A stretch of 64,000 bases of DNA from NCBI GenBank assembly GCA_013400155.1, contig VXBM01000144.1:219088-283087 (forward strand), read 5' to 3'. Of the stretch, positions 54,301-62,555 are shown in pieces (position 1 is the first letter of the stretch; every line of letters begins with the position of its first letter). The notes below the pieces were generated by a model. The model had not been told where the DNA came from. It saw only the letters and a list, made by a program, of their open reading frames with translations, and ran no database searches. The DNA is from Helopsaltes ochotensis. Taxonomy: Eukaryota > Chordata > Aves > Passeriformes > Locustellidae. Position numbers and translations under genes: made by a program.

Positions 54301-57300
54301 GACAAATGTTATTAAAAGCAACCTTAAGAGAACAACCAACATCTGGAATTAATAAGTTCTGCAACATACTGACCAACAGATCCTTTGTTACTGTCTTCCC
54401 ATTTTTATGAGTGTGTTGCATCTAATTGCCTGTTCTTGTCTTCAGTACATGTCCATTCTTTGCTTCTGCAGCTTGTATAAAATTTTTCAAAAATATTATT
54501 TACTGCTTTAAATTAGCCAATGTAATTAGCTAATGTTATTGTGGTGATAAACAAGTCAACCAAAATCAGTGCTTCTCTGGTTTCAGCTATACAGAAGGAT
54601 ACTATACCTAAATTCTATTATAGTCAGTAAGGTCCTTCAAAGGTAAAAGAAGATGCCTTATCAGCCAGAATTCCCAAGTGTGGATTTCTCATCACTGAAG
54701 GGTTGTAGTTTGTAGTAAATCCTCGAAGTTTATTTCTTGAGTACCTATCTTCCAGCAAGGACAGTGCACTTGAGTTCAGTTTTCTGCGCACCAAAATTTG
54801 TTAATGGTCATCTTACATTCCAGTGGCCTGAGCATGTATTCATTTTAGAGCCAAAATGCAACATTCAGTTAGTAGATTTCCTGTGTGCAAACACTGTAAA
54901 CAGTGCTAATCAGTCTGGAGTTAGAAGACATATAGAATTTTATAGTTTACAGTCTTTATTAATTATCAAACAACATTTCTTGGCAGAGCAGTTGTTAATC
55001 ATTTATTTTGGGGATTTGTGAATAATCAAGAAGTGCACGAACTGGATCTCCTTACAAAACTAGTACAAGGGGCTATTGCCTAGCTTCTTTTACCAAAAGA
55101 TGATATATGGATAATTCTGCAGTTTTTTGAGCAGCAACTATTAAGAAATGGTCATAAATATTTAAGCCATGTTTCTTAATATTTTATATTTCCAATGTAA
55201 AATCCTTTGGAGATTAAGTAGTAATGACAATATTTGTGAAGTCATTACTACATCATTGTGTAATAATCTCTCAAAAATATCAAGGATTATTTCATTTTTT
55301 GAATATCCAACTACTGTTTCATTTTAATCCAGTGTGGCTGTCTCCATTATGGTGCTAAGATTCATGACAGAATATAACAGAATTTTTTTTTAAAAATACA
55401 ACCAATTCTTCAGCTTTTCTTGAAAATCCACACGCCAAAATTTGCTTCAAGTTCATAACATTCATATTATGGCATGAACTTGTTTGGTGTTTATTGTTGA
55501 GACCTTCTTTCAAATGAAGTCTCAGCATTTCTGGATTCACTTGTTGGTAACAACAGAGATTGTTGCCTCCAATTACAGTTTTACCTGGACTTGGGAAGAG
55601 TATCTGAATTCCTCTTTGAATACTTTGTTGTCATATGAAATACTTAAACTGGGTTTTGTCCCAATACAAACAATATTTGTGAGTAGTGTTTTAGGTGATG
55701 AAATTGAAGTGGGATTCAATGTATTAATTCTTAGTTAAATGTTTTAAAGTAAAACCAGTGACGGGATTAAATTACCAGAATGTAAAGATACAGAAGTAGC
55801 CCTCTACCAAAATAGAGGCGTAACGTTTCTTTGAAAAAAGACGTGGTCTTAAAATACCTTATTTTCAATGCAGTATGCAAATCCATATTAAAATTATGTT
55901 AATGTACTGATCGAAATAAAAATACAAACATATGCAAAAAGCCTATGTAATTCAGGTATTTATATAGGTGGTGATTGTATCTCATTGTAGATCTTTAACA
56001 TGAGTGTCTTATTTTCCTTTTCAATTTTGAGATTTTTTATATGTACTATGCAGAAAAGTTGAGGGTGTTCTAAGAAAAATTTCCATTCTCTGACTTCACT
56101 TATGCAGTACAAGGACTGATAATTTAAATATTTTCATTACATAAATTTTGTGAGGTTTTTAACTTTTTAGAAACTAACAAAATGAGAGGATGGATTTTGG
56201 GTTAGAAAAATTTTGACAGGAAATCAGAGGAGAACTGGATATTAGAGCAGAGTAGAAAAGACAGATTTTTTTCCTAATACAGAATCCAGATGAAACAAGA
56301 TTGATTTGATTAATAGTAGTAATGATAAAATTGTGGTACATTAAGAACTCAATCCAGTAGAAACACACAATAATTATTTCAGTGTGCAAGTTTGAGCGTA
56401 CAGGCTATGCATGAATTTGTGTTGGTAGAGTACCATGCTTTATACTCAAACACAGAACACAATACATTTTAAATAGCTTTTGTTGTCAATAAAAATTTTT
56501 AAACATGCACAAATAATTACTCAAAGGTATGTACCTTCTGAAAATAAATTAGTAAGACAAAGCAATCTTTTTCCATAATTGCCCTTCCCCAAAGCTGCTT
56601 AAACACATGTACAGTTCCCATTTCCACAGCCAGCTCACTACATGGATTTTCTTGACATGTTTTGAAAGTACACTTGTGTTGAACCAAAATATTGCAAGTT
56701 TGCACTTAAAAGAAAATGTCCGTCTGAAACAGTAGCACAAAGTAAGATATAGAATGGATACCCAGCCCAGCCTGCACAACAGGATTGCTACCATGTTGTT
56801 AGAATAATTATATTTTGGCTGAACTAACTAATTTAGAAAAACTGCAGTACATCTAGCAAGACTGAAAACTTTCCAAGACTGGATTGGTTTTGGGTGTTTT
56901 TTTTCATTTTTAGTATAATTTAAAACAATACCTCTTCTAGCTGCCAACAAACTCTTTCCCTGAATCTCACCATTCCTGGCTTTCCTCCTAACCATGTCCT
57001 GGCTCACCTCCAGAGCTGCCAAGTTTATGCCAGAAGCAGGAGGTATATTTGTATGGGGCTGGAGGAAGATCTGGAGCTCTGTTAAATTTTCAAGCCCAGA
57101 TGGGGCAACATGATTTGTGTGTTTATGTCAGTGTGCCATACATCACAACTATCTGTGTGCTGACGTCAGCTTTGATTGGACATTAATGTGCTGAACGCTG
57201 CAAACTAGAAAATACATGATAGATACAGATCTATGGCAACAATGCCACATAAGCAAATGTCTGTTTGGTGTGGCGATTCACTGTGCAAAATATTTCCCGA

Positions 57301-60300
57301 GATACACTGCATTAAGCCAGGGGAATATTTTGACATAGTTTAAAAACAAAAGCAAAATCATCATGGGCAAAGAGAGCACCATTTAAGAAAGCAAATCCTT
57401 TTGGAGGAAGAGCAGAAATCAACATATTGACTCGTATCGTGAGGCAAATATTGAGTTGCTGCCCCTCACTTGAATCTTTCCAGAATTAAAACCAAATAGG
57501 AAGATGCTATTCTTATGATTTGCAGGACTGTCAGTGATGAGGATCTGTAGCTGATGGTTGAACACCTTTCTTTCCACAGTTTTTGTAACCCATTGTTATC
57601 AAAACTGGCAAGCAAAAACATCAATGGACAGCCAAGTTTTTTTCCAAAGGATAGGATATTTCTTCTGTATGAGGAGTTTAGCTTTGTTTTCAGGAATCAT
57701 CAGTATTTATTTATTATATAAAAGTTTTGTAGTTTTTACTTATACAAATAGCATTCGGCAGCCTCCTGAAGAGCTGACAAAAGATTTCTGGTCTGTGGGT
57801 TTATAGAGGTCACTGACTAGTTTAGATTTAGATTTATACCATCTTTATGTGGTTGCCCCTGTAGAATAATGTGACCAAAAGATTCCATTAAAATATAGTA
57901 TATTGTCTCTCTCTTCCTAGAAGAGGAAGTGATTTGCAAGTCAGCTTCACTATTGCAGGGACAGATACAATAGCAAAGTCTAGGGATTGGTGTGTGGGCA
58001 GTGTTCTTTTATCTCACATCACTTATGTTTTTCCTCAGAAAGGAAATTCTGTAGGATGACTTTATCATTATCCATCATTAGACTTTGTGGGTAAAATGGA
58101 AGTTCCCTGATTCCACAGGGATAGATGCTCTTGGCCTGTGCACAAGTAGCAGCTTTGAAAAGAGACCCCTGCCCAGGATTTGATGCCATCTGGCCCAGAA
58201 GGTGGGGAAGGGAGGGGGTGTAAAGGTACCATGGGATCTGTGGGTTTAGGTCTGGTAACCTGAGCAGATTGGGCTGTTCCAGACAGGCCACAACTTCATG
58301 TAGAGGTTAGAAAACAGAATTCAGTTTATTCGTTGACCGGAGCAGGAAATTTTCACCTTTCGTGTCTGCTTTGTAAGCTTCTCTGTGGCTAAAAAATAAT
58401 GGTTATTGAAATGTGGGTTCATGAAAGCAGTTGGGATGTTGATCACCATTTTAATAAACCTGAATGTCAGTACAATGGATGGACTATTCTAACATGTCTG
58501 GCGATGTTTTAGTCTCTCTGCTTCTAATTGATAAATTGTTATTGTGAAGTAGTTTACCAGTATTTAAATTGACCTTTCAGGATAAGCATCAGTCATATAG
58601 TTTATGAAAAAAGAGCAAAATGTACAAAATATTTTAAAAATAATAAAAAACTCAAAACTATGACCTGGAGCTGCAGAGCTAATTCCTTACAATTGTGATG
58701 GGTATTTTGAGGTGATTAGTCGTGATACCCCTGAAGGTTTTGATGAATGTAGCACCTACAACCACCAAGAACAAGAGTATTATACCAGCTGTCCAGGTAC
58801 CTTTAAGATAACTATTTCTTATCTTAAAGAAATATTTTGCTTTTTACCACAGATGTGTTTCTTTTTTTTTTCCTTCTCATTAAATGTTGACATCATCAAA
58901 CCATTTAAGAACATTTTTTCTGACTTACCTCTGAAGATCTCTCTTGTGACCTTTGAATTCTCTTTCTGCTATATAAAATTAAGTAAAGAAAACCATGTGG
59001 AAAACAGCTTATTTAAGGCATATGACAGTACATTGTAGCACAAGACATGAGGCAGCACTTAAAAATCACAAATATCTTGAGAAATGGTAATGCTGCCTGA
59101 AACTTTAGAGTCTTGTTATGCAGAGAAAAACTTCTAGAGGGAAAAATGTTAAGAAATTACTTGAGTTTTCCATTTTTGACTTATAGCCAAAATTAATAAC
59201 TGTATGGGTACTACTTGCTCAAAATATTAGGGATGATATACCTAAGTGTATTAAAAACCAAGGTTTTCAGAACCCAAACAAAAACTGGGCATCAGATTCA
59301 TCGTAGAAATCAATGAGAGGTAAGCTTAACACATGGTTTGTAAATATTGCTGATGTGAGCAAATGCTTGTTATGAAGGTGTAGGGAAATGTTAATGTAGT
59401 GCTAAGTTAGCCCTTTTATTGTTTGTCCTTGTCAAATGTATGGTTTTTTTAGACAGGTATTTCAAGTTGTTGGGGTTTTTTTAAGAAAAATGCCATCTAA
59501 CATAATTTCTAAGTATTGATGACCTATTTTTCCACCCCAGTGTGTTATTGAGAAGACCAAGGCGTACTCTATGAACATTAATTACCTTTTTCATCACATA
59601 GGATGTGTATTTTGTTTCCATGTCTTACAGAATAAAGCAATTATGGAACGTGTAACAAACTTGTCAGATATGGTAGTTGGTCTTGAATCATTTATTGGCT
59701 CTGAGAGAGAAACCAATCCATTGTACAAGGATTACCATGGTAAGTTCCATCTTTAGCAATGCAAAAAGTCTGCCCTGAGTGTTTCTAGGGCACTTAGCAG
59801 CTCACCCTCCAATTGGGTATCTGCTATGAAGCAGCGTTAGATTTCGTTTTGGAATATACCTCTTAAATGTTTCCCCTTGCCTAACCAGTCTTGAGTTAGG
59901 GAAATTTTCAGCAAAGTGCATTAAGGCTGCAAAGGAAACATGGCAACTCCTTGCATGTTGTCAAGCCGCATTACTGAGGCATGGCTCAATCAGATGTACA
60001 TCTCAACAGGCAGGCTTTGGGGAATTCACATGCAGGGGAGGCTTGGCAATCATCTGACCAGCGAGCTGAACTTGTCATGAAATCAATACTTTTTGATCTG
60101 CCAAGTTTTAAATTGAGAACACGGGAAAACATATATTATAGTAAGGTGAATAAACTGCTAAATTATGTGCTCGGTAAACTGTGCCTCAAAAATAGTGTTC
60201 TGTTCTTTCAGCTATAGGTTACAGCACTTGTACATTTAAGGAAATGAATGTGGGTATATGTAGCATGTAAAATATGAAACTGATTTTGGTAAAACTCGTG

Positions 60301-62555
60301 TAGCCTCTCAAGTGTTTCATCTTCAAAATGTGTAATGGTGCTTAATCTTGCATTTTGATTCCCAAGGATTTTTGTTAGCTGTTGCAGCAGAACTATTTAA
60401 ATTTCAAAAGATATATTAGAAGTTATGCACAGTCAAAGCAGTGAATAACAGTTTTAGCTAATCCAGAGCATTGCTCAGACTGTGCATAAATTACAGCTCT
60501 TATTATTGTGATACTACTGTAGTTCCATGGAAACCTTGAGCTGAAAGTAAACTGCTTATCTGAAACCTGCTGTAAACATACGACAGTGGCAGTGTTTTCC
60601 CTAGCAGAATGTATGGAGTATGCAGAAAAAAAGCAAAGATGGTGTTGAGACACCACTGTGTGTATGCAAGCTGTAATTAATAAATCAGAGAAACCTTTCT
60701 GATTGTGAAAGTAGTGCACATTTCATTATCTGAAAAAAAAGGTGAATGAAAAAAGAAACCATGAACAAAAGGTGGAATAATTTGCCAAATTATTTTTCCA
60801 ACTGTATAATTGTGATATGGCCTTTGTTTATGCTAACATAATTCTGTCAATTTAATACTCCTTTTCTCAGTTCTGAAGAGATCCTTTAAGACAATGTGTG
60901 TTTTAGCAGTTATTTCCTGGTTTCCTATAAAAATGTATGCTAAGTCATTTCTGGCACTATTTAATAAAAATTATGTGTCAATATACGTAGCTTTTGAGAT
61001 TTGCACAAGTTTAATTTGACAGTCTGAAAAGAGGTATTTCTAATGGTTTTAACTTTGTGGATTCTTTTTGCCTAAGAATGTATTTTAAGGTATTTATTTA
61101 TTGCAGATTATGAAAGATTTTGACATTAATCAGAAGTTTGATTACATTATTGCATTATTTAATGAATCCTTCTTAATAATTTTATTAAGCTACCTGCAAA
61201 TTTAAATTTTTGAAAAGCCACAAAATAATAAAAAAAATTATATAGATGACCCCTTAAATAAAATTTCTAGGATTCTGTATATAAGCAACCCTGTGTTATA
61301 CCTGCTGTTCCTATATGTAATAATTAGATTTTGTACTCAAAAGCCTAACAAATAATTTTTCTGATTCACTGGATGGGAGGCAGGGATTAAACTGCAGGGT
61401 TTAAAACTGTAGTAACACTTTTCTAATATTATTGAGAATTTTTGTAATTGGTGCCCATAAAAATTATGCTTTTTAAAGTATTTCAATTGTAGGAAACTTC
61501 CTTTAAAAAAATAAATAAATAGCTGAAAAACTACTTGCCTTATTTTAAATAAGAGGTGTAATGTTTGGGGATTTTCTCACAGCTGCTGTTTTGAAGTCAG
61601 ATACCTTTTCTAAATGTTCAGTATTTCCATTTAGACGCTGGTTTTATGAATAGCAAATATAGGCCAGTAACTGAGAAGCCCTGTAGAATTTTCCTGGTTT
61701 TCAGATGTAGAAAATCACCCTTAGGTTGTTCAGAGACTATATTAGGCTGCACAAAAACCATCCAGCGTCCTTGTCAGAAAAAATCAGCTTGAGTTGCAGC
61801 TGACAGAATGCAGAGCTTGCAGTGCACCTAGTACTGTTAAAAACATCTGAACAGCTATAGAAGCCTCCTGCAGGAGGAAAACACATTTCTTCTGGGGTGG
61901 CACGGGGGTTAAAATTTATTAAAAATTGTGATCTAAATTGGGATTTCCCAGAAACTTTTTTTCAAGTCGTTTTCAGGGCACAAAACGAAGGAGTTCTCAT
62001 TAGAGCTTCAGTGGTTATCAGTAACCCATAAGCCTTGTTTTGCTGGCTGCTTACTGGTGCATTTAATAAAATAAAGATCACTCAGTGGTGCCGTGGGCAG
62101 CATGCAAGGTGATAGCCATATTTGCTTACTGTAAATACAAGAGAAAATCACACACAAACCGGCTGTAGTTTTGACAAGTATTAAGATCGCTCTTTACATC
62201 TGTACTTCTGTACCAAAGTGCAATTAGTTTTCCTCGCACAAGGATTTCTGTTTATCTTATTCTGCTTGATTACTTGAGCATAATCGCACCGTTTGCTTCA
62301 TTGCTCCTGGTAGTAAGCTCCAGTTTAAAAAGGGGAGGATGAGTGTGTGTAAATATACAGAATTCTGCTGTAAGACTCTAATTTATGCGTCTGGATGACA
62401 GCGTTTTCTTAATTTTTTTTCCCCTCCTTTACTCTTTCTTTCCACAAGGTTTGGTTCATGTACATCAGATTCCTCGGCTTAATAGCTTGATCTGTGATGT
62501 GTCAGACACGAAGGACCTTGCTTTTAGATTAAAAAGGAAGCTGTTCACCATCGAG
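1925..62555 (+). CDS. ELP4: Elongator complex protein 4 (ELP4), partial, 9 exons visible
   Basis: The gene encodes a subunit of the Elp4-Elp5-Elp6 ring of Elongator. This complex is needed for the cm5U/mcm5-type modification of wobble uridine (U34) in tRNAs. The family has a RecA-like ATPase fold without a working classic Walker A motif. The spliced frame reads through nine exons: 1925-2024, 7330-7365, 15701-15822, 27904-28035, 32403-32542, 40624-40708, 45517-45705, 59631-59739 and 62449-62555. All junctions are GT-AG and keep phase, giving 340 codons with no stop. Recognisable family stretches include GTRPSVRHGQLL, LLFKYFLAEGIV, FGHYYDVSKKMP, LTKFLYVLRGLLR and FIGSERETNPLYKDYHG. The family is about 420 residues in mammals, so about 40 N-terminal residues are lost in the N gap and about 40 C-terminal residues lie to the right of the window. 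The gene looks intact. Confidence 0.97.
2025..7329 (+). other. ELP4: ELP4 intron 1
   Basis: The first few hundred bases continue the GC-rich promoter region. A diverged CR1 copy lies at about 3525-4080. From about 4100 to the acceptor at 7329 I see ordinary AT-rich sequence with short A/T runs and no recognisable gene or element. Confidence 0.9.
3525..4080 (-). repeat. Old CR1 LINE 3' fragment, minus orientation
   Basis: Read on the plus strand, this has the familiar order of a reversed avian CR1 tail. It starts with a 'gaatcactga...gagggacctcaag' type end, then 'accttttcctctccaagctgaacaagccca', then the 'ctggactcacttcagt' block. It ends with 'ttccagatgtggtctggtgagtgctgagtaaaggggag'. Many substitutions and gaps show that it is old. 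Boundaries are approximate and come from recognition of the consensus, not from an alignment. Confidence 0.78.
7330..7365 (+). CDS. ELP4: ELP4 coding exon 2 (36 bp)
   Basis: This is a very short exon with acceptor TTTCCAG and donor GTTAGT. It completes the Gly codon of exon 1 and encodes GGGVAVGTLLLI. That is the position of the P-loop in RecA-like ATPases, but the Lys-Thr/Ser of Walker A is absent, as is normal for ELP4. It is too short to be seen as an open reading frame and was found by joining phases 1 to 1. Confidence 0.93.
7366..15700 (+). other. ELP4: ELP4 intron 2
   Basis: This is 8.3 kb of AT-rich intron. The only structured item I can point to is a small tandem duplication at 8434-8468. 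No transposon with clear ends, RNA gene or coding exon was recognised. Confidence 0.9.
8434..8468. repeat. Two-copy tandem duplication, period 18
   Basis: The 17-mer GAAGTTTAGCCACTATT occurs at 8434-8450 and again at 8452-8468. It is a small local duplication with no function suggested. Confidence 0.9.
15701..15822 (+). CDS. ELP4: ELP4 coding exon 3
   Basis: The acceptor is TTTTCACAG and the donor GTAAGA. The exon encodes EEDKYGLYSNLLFKYFLAEG followed by IVCGHDLFVASAKEHPDNILK. This is the most conserved N-terminal block of the family, covering the strand-helix-strand after the degenerate P-loop. It enters in phase 1 and leaves in phase 0. Confidence 0.97.
18645..19516 (+). repeat. CR1 LINE, 3' end of ORF2 plus 3' UTR
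   Basis: This is a GC-rich island in AT-rich intron and matches the well-known avian CR1 3' end in sense orientation. It has the ORF2 tail ('aaggtcctgcacctgggctggggcaatgcccagcaca', 'ggaattgggggtgttggttgac', 'agcccagaaagccaa', 'ctgggctgcatcca'). The 3' UTR follows ('ttgggaagaaattcttccctgtgaaggtg', 'ggttgcccagaga', 'gatgatctttaaggtcctttccaac') and closes with the short ATTCTGTGATTTTAT type terminus. The ORF is broken by frameshifts, so the copy is dead. The 5' truncation is typical of LINEs. Confidence 0.95.
23955..24122 (-). other. Unassigned exon-like open frame, antisense to ELP4
   Basis: On the minus strand a pyrimidine-rich acceptor (TTTTTTTACCTCCAG) is followed by 168 bp of open frame and a GTGGTC donor after ATGCAG. 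The length is a multiple of three and the phase is symmetric (1 in, 1 out). The translation contains IPASDTLNSIYTQLYERQ and FEGVCVRQRPACLISLPEDA, which look protein-like, with balanced codons. I do not recognise the family; a loose resemblance to dynein heavy-chain AAA linkers is not enough to name it. It may be a relic exon, an exon of an antisense transcript, or chance. Confidence 0.3.
27904..28035 (+). CDS. ELP4: ELP4 coding exon 4
   Basis: The acceptor is CTACCTGTAG and the donor GTAACA. The exon is exactly 44 codons, phase 0 at both ends. It begins ELPAPLLDD, passes through an acidic, poorly conserved linker rich in Asp and Glu, and ends with the conserved MKIAWRYQNLPKME. The acidic middle differs from the mammalian form I recall, as expected for a surface loop. 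Confidence 0.96.
30248..30314. repeat. Homopolymer T tract, 67 bases
   Basis: An uninterrupted T run, preceded by a shorter TTTTTTTCC run. It produces meaningless poly-Phe and poly-Lys open frames. It may be the A-tail of a minus-strand retroposed sequence, a slippage-expanded tract, or partly an assembly error. Confidence 0.97.
30420..31160. promoter_or_regulatory. Candidate intronic enhancer with K50 homeodomain sites
   Basis: Compared with its surroundings this stretch is more GC-balanced and free of repeats. It carries a perfect 9-bp inverted pair CCTTAATCC (30830-30838) and GGATTAAGG (30851-30859), the core of OTX/CRX/PITX-type sites. It also has TAATCCGGATAA at 31114-31125 and a CDX/HOX-like TTTTATGGG/TTTATTAG stretch near 30733-30757. 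Introns of ELP4 are known to house PAX6 enhancers in vertebrates. Conservation was not computed, so this is a hypothesis. Confidence 0.4.
32403..32542 (+). CDS. ELP4: ELP4 coding exon 5
   Basis: The acceptor is ATTTCCACAG and the donor GTAAGT. The conserved core is KFGHYYDVSKKMPPEL. It is followed by a divergent stretch with WHSFYLHEELSFEP and ends with two bases of a Trp codon (phase 2). The exon is 140 bp. Confidence 0.96.
33331..33369. repeat. Short AT tandem repeat
   Basis: Three copies of a TTTATATAA unit with small interruptions. It is a minor low-complexity tract. Confidence 0.85.
37527..38160. mobile_element. Solitary LTR of an endogenous retrovirus (ERVL-like, songbird type)
   Basis: The element opens with TGTTGTGGTTTTAGTGCTGG, the characteristic edge of an LTR family I know from passerine genomes. 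It continues with family-like blocks, including the 'aggagagcaaagcaggctc' block, the 'aactttattaacagaaat' block and 'gggattttcggtcagttta'. It fades near 'gggcaattaccaaataaaaatg' and 'aaggaaccaaaat'. No gag, pol or env sequence adjoins it, so it is a solo LTR left by recombination. The ends, orientation and target-site duplication are uncertain. Identification rests on memory of the family, not on a search. Confidence 0.7.
39680..39720 (+). repeat. Possible CR1 3' tail remnant
   Basis: The string GGGCCAGGTGGTCTCTCGAA followed by a CATTCCAACCTGACC type end resembles the last 40 bases of CR1 elements. It is too short to be certain. Confidence 0.35.
40624..40708 (+). CDS. ELP4: ELP4 coding exon 6
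   Basis: The acceptor is TTTACCAACAG. The donor GTACTG is the weakest in the gene. The exon completes the Trp codon and encodes a helical segment YARLLQSIQRIISQ ending in EGFDGSDPQ, which matches the family. It is 85 bp, phase 2 in and phase 0 out. Confidence 0.95.
41731..41744. promoter_or_regulatory. RFX-type X-box
   Basis: GTAACCATGGCAAC is a full-length inverted-repeat match to the RFX X-box consensus (GTNRCC followed by RGYAAC). It sits in a locally GC-rich block of about 300 bp within AT-rich intron. RFX factors regulate ciliary and neuroendocrine genes. Binding is a prediction. Confidence 0.5.
43312..43330 (+). other. G-quadruplex-forming motif
   Basis: Four GGG runs are separated by TTT, TT and TT loops, on the non-template strand of ELP4. 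They sit in a G/T-only tract from about 43285 to 43360. Confidence 0.75.
44503..44550. repeat. Self-complementary dinucleotide microsatellite
   Basis: An (AC)n block, an (AT)n centre and a (GT)n block form an inverted repeat that can fold into a hairpin or cruciform. It is likely polymorphic. Confidence 0.93.
45517..45705 (+). CDS. ELP4: ELP4 coding exon 7
   Basis: A long T/C tract ending in CCCAACAG precedes the exon, and the donor is GTAGGG. It is 63 codons, phase 0 at both ends. Conserved blocks are LRIGIQSLGS, LWGDD, LTKFLYVLRGLLR and the core strand SACIITVPAHLMQ. This is the region of the Walker B-like strand of the RecA fold. Confidence 0.97.
47190..47510. promoter_or_regulatory. CpG-rich intronic patch, candidate enhancer or alternative promoter
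   Basis: A GC-rich block in otherwise AT-rich intron with a dense CpG cluster at about 47370-47420 (GAGCGCAGCCGAAC, TCGCGCCGCAGACGG). It also has a homeodomain-like TTAATTGG and the palindromic E-box AGCAGCTGCT at 47433-47442. No exon or known repeat explains it. Confidence 0.4.
52584..52597 (+). promoter_or_regulatory. CTCF-like motif
   Basis: CCAGCAGAGGGAGC fits the 14-base CTCF core consensus at 13 positions; the C after the second GG is A. It lies in a slightly GC-richer patch of intron 7. The ELP4-PAX6 region uses long-range contacts, so a boundary or loop anchor is plausible but unproven. Confidence 0.4.
53765..53910 (+). repeat. Possible ancient MIR/L3-like element
   Basis: The order of a 'ggctttggacagctcac' block, a 'gacttgtaaatgaggaat' block and a 'gaagcacttggagatcaacagatgg' block resembles the 3' part of MIR/L3-type amniote elements. 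Divergence is high and the identification is tentative. Confidence 0.45.
57040..57480. promoter_or_regulatory. Candidate enhancer around a MARE/CRE palindrome
   Basis: TGCTGACGTCAGCT at 57158-57171 matches the CRE-type Maf recognition element at 13 of 14 bases. It contains the 12-bp perfect palindrome GCTGACGTCAGC and a full CRE (TGACGTCA). Homeodomain-like ATTAATG follows within 25 bp. Large Maf proteins act with PAX6 in lens, which makes the location in ELP4 noteworthy. Function is inferred only. Confidence 0.42.
59631..59739 (+). CDS. ELP4: ELP4 coding exon 8
   Basis: The acceptor is CATGTCTTACAG and the donor GTAAGT. The exon encodes NKAIMERVTNLSDMVVGLES and then FIGSERETNPLYKDYHG, the strongest family signature in the gene. 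It ends one base into the last Gly codon. Confidence 0.97.
59740..62448 (+). other. ELP4: ELP4 intron 8
   Basis: It carries a 67-nt near-perfect hairpin at 60423-60489. A repeat-free, more complex stretch lies at about 62035-62360, just upstream of exon 9. The remainder is AT-rich without recognised features. Confidence 0.9.
60423..60489. other. Inverted repeat able to form a 67-nt hairpin
   Basis: The arms TTATGCACAGTC (60423-60434) and GACTGTGCATAA (60478-60489) are perfectly complementary over 12 bp. After a small internal loop, six more pairs follow (GCAGTG with CATTGC, one G-U). This leaves a 25-nt terminal loop. The size resembles a pre-miRNA, although the stem of about 19 bp is short for one. 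No known miRNA was recognised. Confidence 0.6.
62449..62555 (+). CDS. ELP4: ELP4 coding exon 9
   Basis: The acceptor is TTCCACAAG after a long pyrimidine tract, and the donor is GTAAGA. The exon encodes LVHVHQIPRLNSLICDVSD and DLAFRLKRKLFTIE and ends in phase 0. The remaining C-terminal exon is not in the window. In other vertebrates the intron that starts here is very long. Confidence 0.96.

Larger units (their letters stand above)
45706..59630 (+). other. ELP4: ELP4 intron 7
   Basis: The largest intron here, 13.9 kb. It contains a CpG-rich patch (47190-47510), a CTCF-like site (52584-52597) and a possible MIR/L3 relic (53765-53910). It also has a perfect stem-loop (55218-55251) and a motif-dense patch around a MARE/CRE palindrome (57040-57480). 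No coding exon or RNA gene was recognised in the rest. Confidence 0.9.
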
